Shown here piece after piece: positions 43,838 through 51,957 of a stretch of 62,660 bases of DNA. The notes beneath the pieces were generated by a model that was not told the origin of the DNA, made no database searches, and worked only from the letters and a program-made list of their open reading frames with translations. A program made the position numbers and the translations under genes. This stretch comes from an uncultured Alistipes sp. (lineage in GTDB: Bacteria > Bacteroidota > Bacteroidia > Bacteroidales > Rikenellaceae). The stretch's first letter is position 1; each line of letters begins with the position of its first letter. The stretch covers positions 1 through 62,660 of the forward strand of contig UQNV01000007.1 in NCBI GenBank assembly GCA_900542505.1, read 5' to 3'.

Positions 43838-45001
43838 ATGACTATGAAACTGAAATATTTAGCATTTCCGCTGCTTTTCGCCGCAGCTCTTGCAACGGGT
43901 TGCCAGGAATCGGCGGAGTACGAACCCGTCGTCTACATGACGGATGCGCAGTCGGTGCCCTCGAAGAGTGTGACCATCGACGAGCTTCCGGCCAGCGCGG
44001 CCGTCTCGGTGACCGCGTCGGAGAAGGTTTCGCACGACCTCGAGGTGACGCTCGAGCTGCGTCCCGACCTGGTCGAGTCCTACAACCTCAAGTACGGCAA
44101 GAACTATCTGCCTCTGCCCGAGGGAAGTTACGAGTTCCTGAACGACAAGGTGGTCATCTCGGCCGGTTTCACCACCTCGTCGATGGCCGACTTCACGGTG
44201 ACCTCGATGGATGACTTCGCCGAGGGCGCAACCTACTGCATGCCGATTAGCATCCAGTCGGTCAACGGCTCGATGGGCATTCTCGAACCGTCGCGTACGG
44301 TCTACATCGTCTTCAAGACTCCGGTTATCAGCAAGGCCATCCTGATTGGCTCGGGCAACAAGTACAAGATTCCGGGCTTCCTGGACAATACCGACCTGGT
44401 ATTCCCGCAGGCTACGCTTGAGACGCGTGTCTATGTGACGAGCTTCTCGAACGGATGCGACAACTCCTCCATCATGGGTATCGAGGGTGAGTGCTCGGTT
44501 CGTTTCGGTGACGTGAAAATCGACAAGAATGTCGTTCAGATTTGCCACGAGAACTACCAGCCCGCCGCCACGGACAGACCGTGCGATGTGAACAAGTGGT
44601 ACCACGTGGCTGCCGTATGGACCGGTTCGTCGTGGGACATCTACATTGACGGTCAGTTCGCAGCCGGTGCTCCGACCCAGGGTGAGTCGATGAACTTCGG
44701 CAAGAACGACGGCTACGGCTTCGGTCTGGGTGCCCTTTCGCAGTGGCAGGGCTCCCGTCCGCTGAACGGCTATCTGGCCGAGTGCCGCGTTTGGTCGCGC
44801 GCCCTGTCGCAGACGGAGATTGCCAACAACATGAACTATGTCGACCCGGCTTCGGAGGGTCTGGTTGCCTACTGGCGCATGAACGAGTGGACGCCCAACC
44901 CCGACGGCGGCGGCAACATCGTGCGTGACCTCACGGGCCACGGTTACGATGCCGTCGGCGGTTCGAACAACCCGACGATGATGGATACCCGCTGGTTGTA
45001 A
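43838..45001 (+). CDS. Surface lipoprotein with DUF1735 and LamG-like domain
   Basis: The 387-residue lipoprotein (LATGC) has a DUF1735 domain (about 25-160, resembling those in the preceding GH18 protein) and a concanavalin/LamG-like jelly roll (about 175-385, WYHVAAVWTGSSWDIYIDGQFAAG and WSRALSQTEIANNM). No catalytic residues are recognised; it is probably a surface glycan-binding protein of the locus. ATG 43838 is two codons ahead of an alternative MKLKYL start. A terminator follows. Confidence 0.88.
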   Translation: MTMKLKYLAFPLLFAAALATGCQESAEYEPVVYMTDAQSVPSKSVTIDELPASAAVSVTASEKVSHDLEVTLELRPDLVESYNLKYGKNYLPLPEGSYEFLNDKVVISAGFTTSSMADFTVTSMDDFAEGATYCMPISIQSVNGSMGILEPSRTVYIVFKTPVISKAILIGSGNKYKIPGFLDNTDLVFPQATLETRVYVTSFSNGCDNSSIMGIEGECSVRFGDVKIDKNVVQICHENYQPAATDRPCDVNKWYHVAAVWTGSSWDIYIDGQFAAGAPTQGESMNFGKNDGYGFGLGALSQWQGSRPLNGYLAECRVWSRALSQTEIANNMNYVDPASEGLVAYWRMNEWTPNPDGGGNIVRDLTGHGYDAVGGSNNPTMMDTRWL

Positions 45002-45042
45002 TCCCTGCGGGACCCGCAACAGCCGGGTAACCGTTTAGCAAG

Positions 45043-45093
45043 AGGCCGTGCGGTCGCGTCGCGTCGAGACGCAGCGACTGTACGGCCTTTTTT
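45043..45093 (+). terminator. Terminator of the susC-susD-GH18-LamG operon
   Basis: AGGCCGT...(GGTCGC) pairs with (GCGAC)...ACGGCCT in a long imperfect hairpin, followed by six T (45088-45093). Confidence 0.85.
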
Positions 45094-45143
45094 CCCATAT
45101 CCGCCGGCGGCGGATGCCGGGACTGCGGGAAAAGAGCCCTGTC

Positions 45144-45152
45144 GGGGGGGGG
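45144..45152 (+). repeat. Homopolymeric G9 tract upstream of the GH20 gene
   Basis: Nine consecutive G lie 49 bases before the GH20 start codon, between the upstream terminator and the gene. Such tracts can vary in length by slippage. Confidence 0.9.
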
Positions 45153-45200
45153 ACAAATCCGATACTGAAATCCATGAACATCACAAGAACCAAGAGAACC

Positions 45201-47249
45201 ATGAAAACCATCCGTTTGACGGTCGGCTGCCTACTGGCGGCCCTTCTGGCGGGAGCCTGCGGTCACGATGCGCCGTCGGGTCCGGGCATCATTCCCGTCC
45301 CGCAGTCGGTCGAGTGGGGCAAGGGCCATTTCGAGATGCCCGACACGCTCCTTTACGGCGACAACCTTCCGGCATCGGAACACGACGACCTGGCAGCCTG
45401 GTGCCGCACGTCGCCTCTGCCGCTCCGCGAGGCCCAAAGCGACGAGTACGCACCGCTTCAGCTCCAGCGTACGGGCGAGGGCCCGGCCGAGGGGTACCGC
45501 CTCGAGGTGAGCCCTGCGGGGGTTGAAATCACGGCTTCCGATGCCGCCGGCCTCTTCTACGGTCTGCAGTCGCTCTGCCAGCTGGCCGAGCACTACGGCG
45601 GCTGCATCCCGGCGGTGCGGATTGACGACGCGCCCCGTTTCGGTTATCGCGGCTACATGCTCGACGTTTCGCGCCATTTCCGCGATGCGGAGTTCGTGAA
45701 GAGCCAGCTCGACCTGATGGCGCGCTACAAGCTCAACCGCTTCCACTGGCATCTGACCGACGGGGCGGGGTGGCGCATCGAAATCCGCCGCTATCCCGAG
45801 CTGACCGACTTCGCCGCATGGCGTCCCGAGGCGACGTGGAGTGCCTGGACGGCCAACGGCAAACGCTATTGCCACCGCGACGACCCTGCAGCTCATGGCG
45901 GCTACTATACGCAGGAGGAGATTCGCGAGGTGGTCGAGTATGCGCGCCAGCGCCACATCACGGTGATTCCCGAAATCGAGATGCCGGGCCACAGCGAGGA
46001 GGTGACCTCCACCTATCCCGGGCTCTCGTGCAGCGGCCGGCCCTACGTCGATGCGGACCTCTGCATCGGCAACGAGCAGACCTTCGCCTTCGTCGAGGGG
46101 GTGCTCGAGGAGGTGATGGAGCTCTTCCCCTCGGAGTATATCCACATCGGCGGCGACGAGGCGACCAAGTGGTCGTGGCCCGACTGTCCCAAGTGCCGCG
46201 AGCGGATGCGCCGCGAGGGGCTGGCCGGCGTCGACGAGCTGCAGAGCTACATGATTCACCGCGTGGAGCAGTTCCTCAACGCCCGCGGGCGGCGCCTGCT
46301 CGGCTGGGATGAAATCCTCCAGGGCGGCCTGGCCCCCAACGCCACGGTGATGTCGTGGCGCGGTGTGTCGGGCGGCATCGAGGCGGCCCGTGCCGGGCAC
46401 GATGCCATCATGTCGCCGTCGGACTACTGCTACCTGGACTACTGCCAGGACGACCCCCGCAAGATGGTCGAGGCCCCCTTCGCCTTCCTTCCGCTCGAAC
46501 GGGTCTACGGCTACGACCCGGCGCCCGATTCGCTGGGTGCCGAGGTGACGGGGCGGATTCTCGGCGTGCAGGGCAATCTCTGGTGCGAGCATGTCCCGAC
46601 GGCGCGCGATGCCGAGGAGTATGCGTGGCCCCGCCTGCTGGCCGTGGCCGAGGTGGGGTGGAGCGCTCCGGAGCGCAAGGACTTTGCCGACTTCCGCACC
46701 CGGGCGCTCGAAGCCGTGGCATGGATGCAGCGTCGGGGACATACGCCCTTCGACCTCGAGCACGAGGTGGGTCCCCGTCCCGAATCGCTGACGCCCTACC
46801 GCTCGCTCTCGACGGAGTGCCCCGTAGCGTACGACCCGCCCTGCAGCGAGAAGTACCGTGCGGCGGGCGACGGCTCGCTCACCGACGGCCTCCGCGGCGG
46901 CTGGAACTATGCCGACGGCCGCTGGCAGGGGTGGCTCGATACGGATGTCGCCGTGACGGTCGACCTGGGCAGGGTGCGCCCCGTGAAGCGGCTGGCGGCC
47001 GACTTCATGCAGAACTATTTCGCCGACATCCTGCTGCCCGAGTCGGTCGAGTTCTCCGTCTCGGACGACGGCGAGGAGTTCCGCCTGCTCGGGAGCGTCG
47101 CTGCGCCGGTAGCGCCCGACGCGCTGTCGGGCTACTACGAGACCTATGCCTGGGAGGGCGACGCCTCGTGCCGCTACGTGCGGCTGCGGGCGAAGCACAA
47201 CGGCCGTCCCGGCAAGTGGATTTTCACCGACGAGGTGGTTGTCGAGTGA
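45201..47249 (+). CDS. GH20 beta-N-acetylhexosaminidase lipoprotein
   Basis: The 682-residue lipoprotein (LLAGAC) removes terminal beta-GlcNAc/GalNAc. Domains: an N-terminal GH20b-like alpha/beta domain (about 30-145), the GH20 barrel (about 150-500; catalytic pair Asp319-Glu320 in HIGGDEATKW, substrate-assisted mechanism) and a C-terminal discoidin-like domain (about 550-682). The start at 45201 is chosen because the lipoprotein signal begins there; in-frame ATG 45174 is possible. It lies after the operon terminator, so it may be expressed by read-through or from its own promoter. Confidence 0.95.
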   Translation: MKTIRLTVGCLLAALLAGACGHDAPSGPGIIPVPQSVEWGKGHFEMPDTLLYGDNLPASEHDDLAAWCRTSPLPLREAQSDEYAPLQLQRTGEGPAEGYRLEVSPAGVEITASDAAGLFYGLQSLCQLAEHYGGCIPAVRIDDAPRFGYRGYMLDVSRHFRDAEFVKSQLDLMARYKLNRFHWHLTDGAGWRIEIRRYPELTDFAAWRPEATWSAWTANGKRYCHRDDPAAHGGYYTQEEIREVVEYARQRHITVIPEIEMPGHSEEVTSTYPGLSCSGRPYVDADLCIGNEQTFAFVEGVLEEVMELFPSEYIHIGGDEATKWSWPDCPKCRERMRREGLAGVDELQSYMIHRVEQFLNARGRRLLGWDEILQGGLAPNATVMSWRGVSGGIEAARAGHDAIMSPSDYCYLDYCQDDPRKMVEAPFAFLPLERVYGYDPAPDSLGAEVTGRILGVQGNLWCEHVPTARDAEEYAWPRLLAVAEVGWSAPERKDFADFRTRALEAVAWMQRRGHTPFDLEHEVGPRPESLTPYRSLSTECPVAYDPPCSEKYRAAGDGSLTDGLRGGWNYADGRWQGWLDTDVAVTVDLGRVRPVKRLAADFMQNYFADILLPESVEFSVSDDGEEFRLLGSVAAPVAPDALSGYYETYAWEGDASCRYVRLRAKHNGRPGKWIFTDEVVVE

Positions 47250-47271
47250 CGACCGGCCCCGCGCCTGTATG

Positions 47272-47313
47272 CGGCTCCCGTCCCTTTGCGCAAGGGGCGG
47301 GAGCCGTTGTTTT
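47272..47313 (+). terminator. Terminator of the GH20 gene
   Basis: GGCTCCCG at 47273-47280 pairs with CGGGAGCC at 47298-47305 (with extra inner pairs), followed by GTTGTTTT. Confidence 0.85.
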
Positions 47314-47429
47314 CGCGATGGGGGAGGGAGGAGCTTTCCGCAACGCGGACCTCGGTTGCTGCGGATGGTCTCCCGGCGTTTCGGCCCGTTTCTTGATGCG
47401 CACCGGTGCGGACAAACAATTCGTGGAGT

Positions 47430-48152
47430 ATGGGATTTGATTTCCGGGCCCCGTTCCGCCGGATTCGGCCCGCGATGGTGGCGGCAAGCTGTGCCGGGGT
47501 TGTCCTGGCCTATCTGACGGGGATGCTTGTGACGGGCCCCTTCCATCGGGCTTCGGGCAGCATGGGGGCGATGCTGGCCTGTACGTCGGCCGTGGTGGTG
47601 CTGCAGACCCCGGGCCTGCGCGAGTCGCTGCGCGCCGGACTGCTTCGGGTTGCGGGCACGGCAATCGGGGCGCTGCTCGCCTATCTCTATCTGCGGCTCT
47701 TTGCCTTTTCGACCTTCGGGATGATGTGCTCCGTGGCGCTGCTCGTCACGTTGAGCATGTTGCTCGGCATTCCCGACAACGGCCGCATGGCAACCATCAC
47801 GCTGCTGGCCATCCTGCTCGTCTCGCAGCAGAACCATGCGCTCGCCCCGGGGATGAACTGCCTGCTGCGCTTCGTCGAGTCGGCGCTCGGTGTGGCCATC
47901 GGGGTCGTGCTGGCATGGGCCTCGTCGCGGCTCTCCCCGCCGGCTGCGGCCGCACAGCCCGTGCAGTGCCCGCCGGCTGCGGCCGTCCCGTGCCGCCCCG
48001 CAGCCGCTCCGGAACCGGCCGCGGCATCCGTGCCTGCTCCTGTGCCTGTACCTGTGCCTGCCTCGGACCCCACTTCGGTATTCGCTTCGGACTCCGCCGC
48101 GGCCGCCGCGAACAAAAAAGAGACCGGCTCCCCGCGGGAAGCCGGTCTCTGA
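47430..48152 (+). CDS. FUSC/aromatic-acid-exporter-like inner-membrane protein
   Basis: The 240-residue protein begins with several membrane helices (about 14-160: VVLAYLTGMLVTGP, MGAMLACTSAVVVLQ, GTAIGALLAYLYLRLF, VALLVTLSMLLGI, MATITLLAILLVS, ALGVAIGVVLAW). This matches the FUSC/ArAE membrane half, without the usual large cytoplasmic domain. The last ~70 residues are an Ala/Pro/Val low-complexity tail. Its final codons and stop lie inside the rnpB terminator hairpin. I use ATG 47430; an in-frame GTG at 47406 is possible. The transported substrate is unknown. Confidence 0.75.
   Translation: MGFDFRAPFRRIRPAMVAASCAGVVLAYLTGMLVTGPFHRASGSMGAMLACTSAVVVLQTPGLRESLRAGLLRVAGTAIGALLAYLYLRLFAFSTFGMMCSVALLVTLSMLLGIPDNGRMATITLLAILLVSQQNHALAPGMNCLLRFVESALGVAIGVVLAWASSRLSPPAAAAQPVQCPPAAAVPCRPAAAPEPAAASVPAPVPVPVPASDPTSVFASDSAAAAANKKETGSPREAGL
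48114..48150 (-). terminator. rnpB terminator
   Basis: AGAGACCGGCT (48119-48129) and AGCCGGTCTCT (48140-48150) form an 11-bp stem. On the minus strand it is followed by TTTTTT. It begins six bases after the rnpB 3' end. Confidence 0.93.
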
Positions 48153-48155
48153 GGT

Positions 48156-48527
48156 GTGCAGGTCCTGTAAGCCGGGTTCTGTCCCCGGAGTTGCCTCCGG
48201 GTCTCTGTCATTTATCTAGGGCGGCAGTCTCCTGCCGTCTCAAGCAACCTACCCCCCGGCATCGGGCGAGCAACCCTTAATTGCCGGTATACATGGTCTT
48301 GCAACCCACGAGACGTACGGCCAGATGACATCGCTGCCTCTGCGGTGGGCTCTTACCCCGCCTTTTCACCCTTACCACCGCTCCGGGCGAGCCCGGGATG
48401 CGGGGCGGTTATTCTCTGTTACGCTCCTATACCCTCACGGATATCAAGTGATTGGCTTGCGTGGCGCTCTGCGTTGCCCGGACTTTCCTCCCCCGGACGA
48501 ACCGGCGGCGACAGAGCGGACCTGCAC
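48156..48527 (-). ncRNA. rnpB: RNase P RNA, bacterial type A
   Basis: On the minus strand the 5' end GTGCAGGTCC (48527-48518) is fully complementary to GGACCTGCAC near the 3' end (48165-48156), forming helix P1. The universal GAGGAAAGTCC is at 48490-48480, followed by the conserved GGGCAACGCAGAG, and the 3' conserved ACAGAACCCGGCTTAC precedes P1. Length is about 372 bases. It is the catalytic RNA that trims tRNA 5' leaders. It is convergent with the FUSC-like gene. Confidence 0.97.
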
Positions 48528-48529
48528 GG

Positions 48530-48537
48530 CAAAGGTA
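48530..48537 (-). promoter_or_regulatory. -7 element of rnpB
   Basis: CAAAGGTA on the plus strand is TACCTTTG on the minus strand. Its last base is three bases from the first base of helix P1, which calibrates the distance from -7 element to start site in this genome. Confidence 0.8.
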
Positions 48538-48908
48538 GGAATTAATGCGCGAAAAACCGCTGTGTCGGCCGAAAAATCCGCCGTTTCGCCTCCCCGCCAC
48601 GCCGGGATGCCTCCGGACGGGGCTCTTCCCTCCATCCGTCATGCGGCCTGCGGACGGTTGTCCGGCGTCGCGGCAAATAGGCCAAATAGGGCGAATGGGG
48701 CGGAAGAAGCGAGTAGAGCGAATGGGGCGGTCGGAATGGATGTCGGGCCCGAACGGATGGGCCGAATCGAACGGATGGCGCGGATGGCGCGAATGGCGCG
48801 AACCGGCGGGCTGCGGCGGTTCGCGTGCGCCGAGTGTGCAAAAAAAAGTAACCCGGAAGGCCGGAGCGACACGTCGTCCCGGCCCTTCGGTGGTGAGGGA
48901 CGACCGGG
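48538..48908. other. Spacer with degenerate short repeats
   Basis: No gene is seen in these 371 bases. From 48672 to 48803 short words recur: GCGAATGGGGCGG twice (48691, 48719), AACGGATGG twice, and GGATGGCGC/GAATGGCGC in a row at 48775-48800. The batB terminator occupies the right end. Confidence 0.7.
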
Positions 48909-48912
48909 TTAC
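48839..48912 (-). terminator. Terminator of the Bat operon, containing the batB stop codon
   Basis: On the minus strand GTAACCCGG (48912-48904) pairs with CCGGGTTAC (48856-48848), with an inner GTCGTCCC/GGGACGAC stem, and is followed by eight T. The batB stop codon (48911-48909) is within the left arm. Confidence 0.85.
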
Positions 48913-49943
48913 CGTCTCTTCTTCTCGCGGAAGATGTTCAGATGGGCCAGCAGCGGGTTGCGGCGGTCGAGCAGCACGAACTCGAAGAGCAGGATGACGA
49001 GCGCCAGTGCCAGCAGATAGGGGTACTGTTCGTTGAACTCCTCGAACTTGACGGTCGAAAACTCCGTCTGCTCCATGTCGTTGATGCTCTTGACGATTTC
49101 GTCGAGTCCGATGGACTGCTTCGACGAGCGGACATAGGCTCCGTCGGTCAGCTCGGCAATCTTGCGGAGCGTCTCCTCGTCGAGCTTCGAGACCACCATG
49201 TCTCCCTTGGCGTCCTTGATGAATTCGCCGTTAATCTGGATGGGAGCACCTTCGGGGGTGCCGATGCCGATGGTGTAGATGCGGATGCCTGCCTCGGCAG
49301 CCTGCCGGGCCACCTCCAGTGCGTCGTCCTCGTGGTTTTCGCCGTCGGTGATGAGGATGATGACGCGGCTGTGGCTGTCGGCCGTCTCGCCCGAGAAGGA
49401 GAGCAGCGCCTGCGAGAGCGCCTTGCCGATGGCCGTGCCCTGGACGTCGGCCAGCGAGGGGTCGATGCGCCGGGCGAAGGCCTTGGCCATGCGGTAGTCC
49501 GAGGTGATGGGGAGCTGCACCTTCGGCTCGCCGGCGAAGACGATGAGTCCCACGCGGTCCTGATGCAGCCCGTCGAAGAGCTTGTTGATGGCGTATTTGG
49601 TCCGCTCGAGGCGGTTGGGTTCGAAGTCCTCGGCCAGCATCGAGTTCGAGATGTCGACCACGAGCATCATCTCGACGCCCTGGCTCTTCTGTTCGCGGAG
49701 TTTCGACCCGAACTGCGGGCGTGCGGCGGCGAGGATGAGGAGCATCATCGCCGTGCAGAAGAGGATGAACTTGAACTTCACGCGCCCCGTCGAGACGTCG
49801 GGCATCAGCTCGCGCAGCACGTCGAGATGGCCGAAGCGTTCGAGCCGTTTGCGGCGGCTGCGTGCGGCCGCCCAGAAGAGCGCCACGAGCAGCGGCAGCA
49901 GCCAGAGCAGCCAGAGGTATTGCGGATTGGCAAAGCGGAACAT
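48909..49943 (-). CDS. batB: BatB-like von Willebrand factor A membrane protein
   Basis: The 344-residue protein has two N-terminal membrane helices (about 8-26 and 54-70), a periplasmic VWA domain (about 88-280) with MIDAS motif DISNSML, and a C-terminal membrane helix (LLALALVILLFEFVLL). It belongs to the Bacteroides aerotolerance (Bat) family, thought to work with a MoxR ATPase. It ends the operon. Confidence 0.9.
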   Translation of the reverse strand: MFRFANPQYLWLLWLLPLLVALFWAAARSRRKRLERFGHLDVLRELMPDVSTGRVKFKFILFCTAMMLLILAAARPQFGSKLREQKSQGVEMMLVVDISNSMLAEDFEPNRLERTKYAINKLFDGLHQDRVGLIVFAGEPKVQLPITSDYRMAKAFARRIDPSLADVQGTAIGKALSQALLSFSGETADSHSRVIILITDGENHEDDALEVARQAAEAGIRIYTIGIGTPEGAPIQINGEFIKDAKGDMVVSKLDEETLRKIAELTDGAYVRSSKQSIGLDEIVKSINDMEQTEFSTVKFEEFNEQYPYLLALALVILLFEFVLLDRRNPLLAHLNIFREKKRR

Positions 49944-50099
49944 AGCGGAATGGGGTCCGACCGGAGGGTGTTACGTGGGGGATGCCGCCTCGTCTCCGGT
50001 CGGAGCTTTCGGGCGCCGGTCAGGCGCTCCCGACGCGGGGCATCCTCTCCCGATGGGGTTGCGCGCCTCCGGCGGGAGTGTCCGGAGGCGCTGCGTCGG

Positions 50100-51086
50100 C
50101 TACGGCAGCCGCCGCAGCACGAAGGCGCCGAGCAGGAACTCGGCCAGGAGCAGCACGATGGCCGCCACGACCCACGGCACGAAGAGCTCGTGGTAGGTGA
50201 CGTGCTCCGAAACCTCGACGCGGCTCTTCTCGAGCTGGTTGATTTCGTCGTAGATGGCCTTGAGCTTCGAGTTGTCGGTGGCGCGGAAGTAGCGTCCTCC
50301 CGTCTGCTCGGCAATCTGGGAGAGCATCTTCTCGTCGATTTCGACCTTCTGCTGGATAAAGGTCGTGTTGCCGAACATGTCGACGGCAGGGTAGGGGGCC
50401 ATGCCGCGCGTGCCCACGCCGATGGTGTAGACGCGGATACCCTGTGCGCGGGCGATGGCAGCCGCCGTCAGGGGGGCAATCTCGCCGCTGTTGTTCACGC
50501 CGTCGGTCAGCAGGATGATGACCTTCGACTTGGCCTCGCTTTCGCGCAGGCGGTTGATGGCCGTGGCCAGGCCGTTGCCGATGGCCGTTCCGTCCTCGAT
50601 GATGCCGCTGCGGATGCGCGAGAGGAGCGTCTGGAGCGTGCTCTGGTCGGTGGTCAGGGGGCTCTGCGTGTAGGCTTCGCCTGCGAAGGCCACCAGACCG
50701 ATGCGGTCGCCGTAGCGGTCGGCGATGAAGGAGCCGGCCACCTCCTTGGCGGCGGTGATGCGGTCGGGCTTGAAGTCGCGGGCGAGCATCGAGCCCGAGA
50801 CGTCGATGGCGAGCATGATGTCGATGCCTTCGGTCGAGCTGTGCGTGTTGCGTTCGATATCCTGCGGACGGGCGAGCGCAACGACGGCAAGCGCAAAGGC
50901 GGCGGCGCGCAGCACGAAGGGAAGGTGGCGCAGGTAGTAGCGCCAGGTCCTGGGGGCGCGGAGCACCCCCTCGACCGTCGAAATCTGGATGGCGGCACCG
51001 CCCTGCAGCGTCCGCCAGACGTAGTAGGCCGTCATGGGGACGAGCAGCACGAGCAGCCAGAGCAAATGGGGTGTTGCGAAGTGCAT
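50100..51086 (-). CDS. batA: BatA-like von Willebrand factor A membrane protein
   Basis: The 328-residue protein has the same plan as the next gene: membrane helices near 7-24 and 58-74, a VWA domain (about 88-290) with MIDAS motif DVSGSML, and a C-terminal helix (VVAAIVLLLAEFLLGAFVL). The pair BatA-BatB is typical of Bacteroidota. It lies 72 bases after batC and 156 bases before batB. Confidence 0.9.
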   Translation of the reverse strand: MHFATPHLLWLLVLLVPMTAYYVWRTLQGGAAIQISTVEGVLRAPRTWRYYLRHLPFVLRAAAFALAVVALARPQDIERNTHSSTEGIDIMLAIDVSGSMLARDFKPDRITAAKEVAGSFIADRYGDRIGLVAFAGEAYTQSPLTTDQSTLQTLLSRIRSGIIEDGTAIGNGLATAINRLRESEAKSKVIILLTDGVNNSGEIAPLTAAAIARAQGIRVYTIGVGTRGMAPYPAVDMFGNTTFIQQKVEIDEKMLSQIAEQTGGRYFRATDNSKLKAIYDEINQLEKSRVEVSEHVTYHELFVPWVVAAIVLLLAEFLLGAFVLRRLP

Positions 51087-51158
51087 GTCGTATTCTTTAA
51101 TATCGTTCGTCGGGCCGTGTGCCGGGAGGCTGCGGAAGAGTCGTTCCGGCGGGCCGCG

Positions 51159-51956
51159 TTACCAGTTCTTGCCGCTGCGGACCACCATGGCGCGCCGCTT
51201 CTCCTTGAGTTTCTCCTGCGTGCGGTCCTCCTGTGCCTGGATGGCGTCGAGCATCTGCTCCTGCTCCTGCTGCGAGAGTCCCTCGGGACGGGGCTGACCC
51301 TCGCCTTCGCGCGGCTCGCCGTCCTCACGCCCGGGCTGACCCTGACCCTGCTGGTCCTGATTCTGATTCTGGTCCTGCTGGTCCTGACCCTGGTCCTTGT
51401 TCTGGTCCTGCTGGTCCTGGCCCTGCTGGTTCTGATTCTGGTTCTGGCCCTGCTGGTTCCGGTCGTTCTGCTGGTTCTGCTGGTTCTGGTCGTTGCCTCC
51501 GCCTCCGCCGTTCTTCTGCTCGTCGTCGAGCAGATGCTTGGTGTAGGCGTAGTTGTACTTGGCCTCGCGGTCGTCGGGGTTGAGCAGCAGCGAACGCTTG
51601 TAACTCTCGAGCGCCTCCTGATACTTCTTCTGACGGAACTGCGTGTTGCCCAGATTGTAGTACGCCTCGGCGCGGTCGCTGTTGCTGCGCAGCGTGTCGG
51701 CCGCCGCACGGCCCAGCATCTGCTCGGCCTTGTCGTACATTTCGGCCTTGCTCATGGCGTTGCCCATGTTGTAGGTGGCCTCGAACGACGTGGGGTCGAA
51801 CATCAGCGCCCGGCCGTAACGTTCGATGCTCTGCTGATACTCGCCCTTGTTGTAGAGGCGGTTGCCCTTGCGCACCTCGCGCCGCTCGGGCATCTGCTGC
51901 GCCCGTGCGCCGACAACCGCGAAGAGCGCCAGCAGGAAAAATAGGTATCGCTGCAT
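51159..51956 (-). CDS. batC: BatC-like TPR protein with Gln/Asn-rich segment
   Basis: The 265-residue protein has a signal peptide (to VVGARAQ, residue 20), three to four TPR units (about 25-135, YNKGEYQQSIERYGRAL and AYYNLGNTQFRQKKYQEALESYKRSL) and then a Gln/Asn/Asp-rich stretch (about 150-215). The tail (GLSQQEQEQMLDAIQAQE) is helical. The low-complexity part is typical of BatC proteins, but here it is long. Gene start is one base after the preceding stop. Confidence 0.88.
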   Translation of the reverse strand: MQRYLFFLLALFAVVGARAQQMPERREVRKGNRLYNKGEYQQSIERYGRALMFDPTSFEATYNMGNAMSKAEMYDKAEQMLGRAAADTLRSNSDRAEAYYNLGNTQFRQKKYQEALESYKRSLLLNPDDREAKYNYAYTKHLLDDEQKNGGGGGNDQNQQNQQNDRNQQGQNQNQNQQGQDQQDQNKDQGQDQQDQNQNQDQQGQGQPGREDGEPREGEGQPRPEGLSQQEQEQMLDAIQAQEDRTQEKLKEKRRAMVVRSGKNW

Positions 51957-51957
51957 G

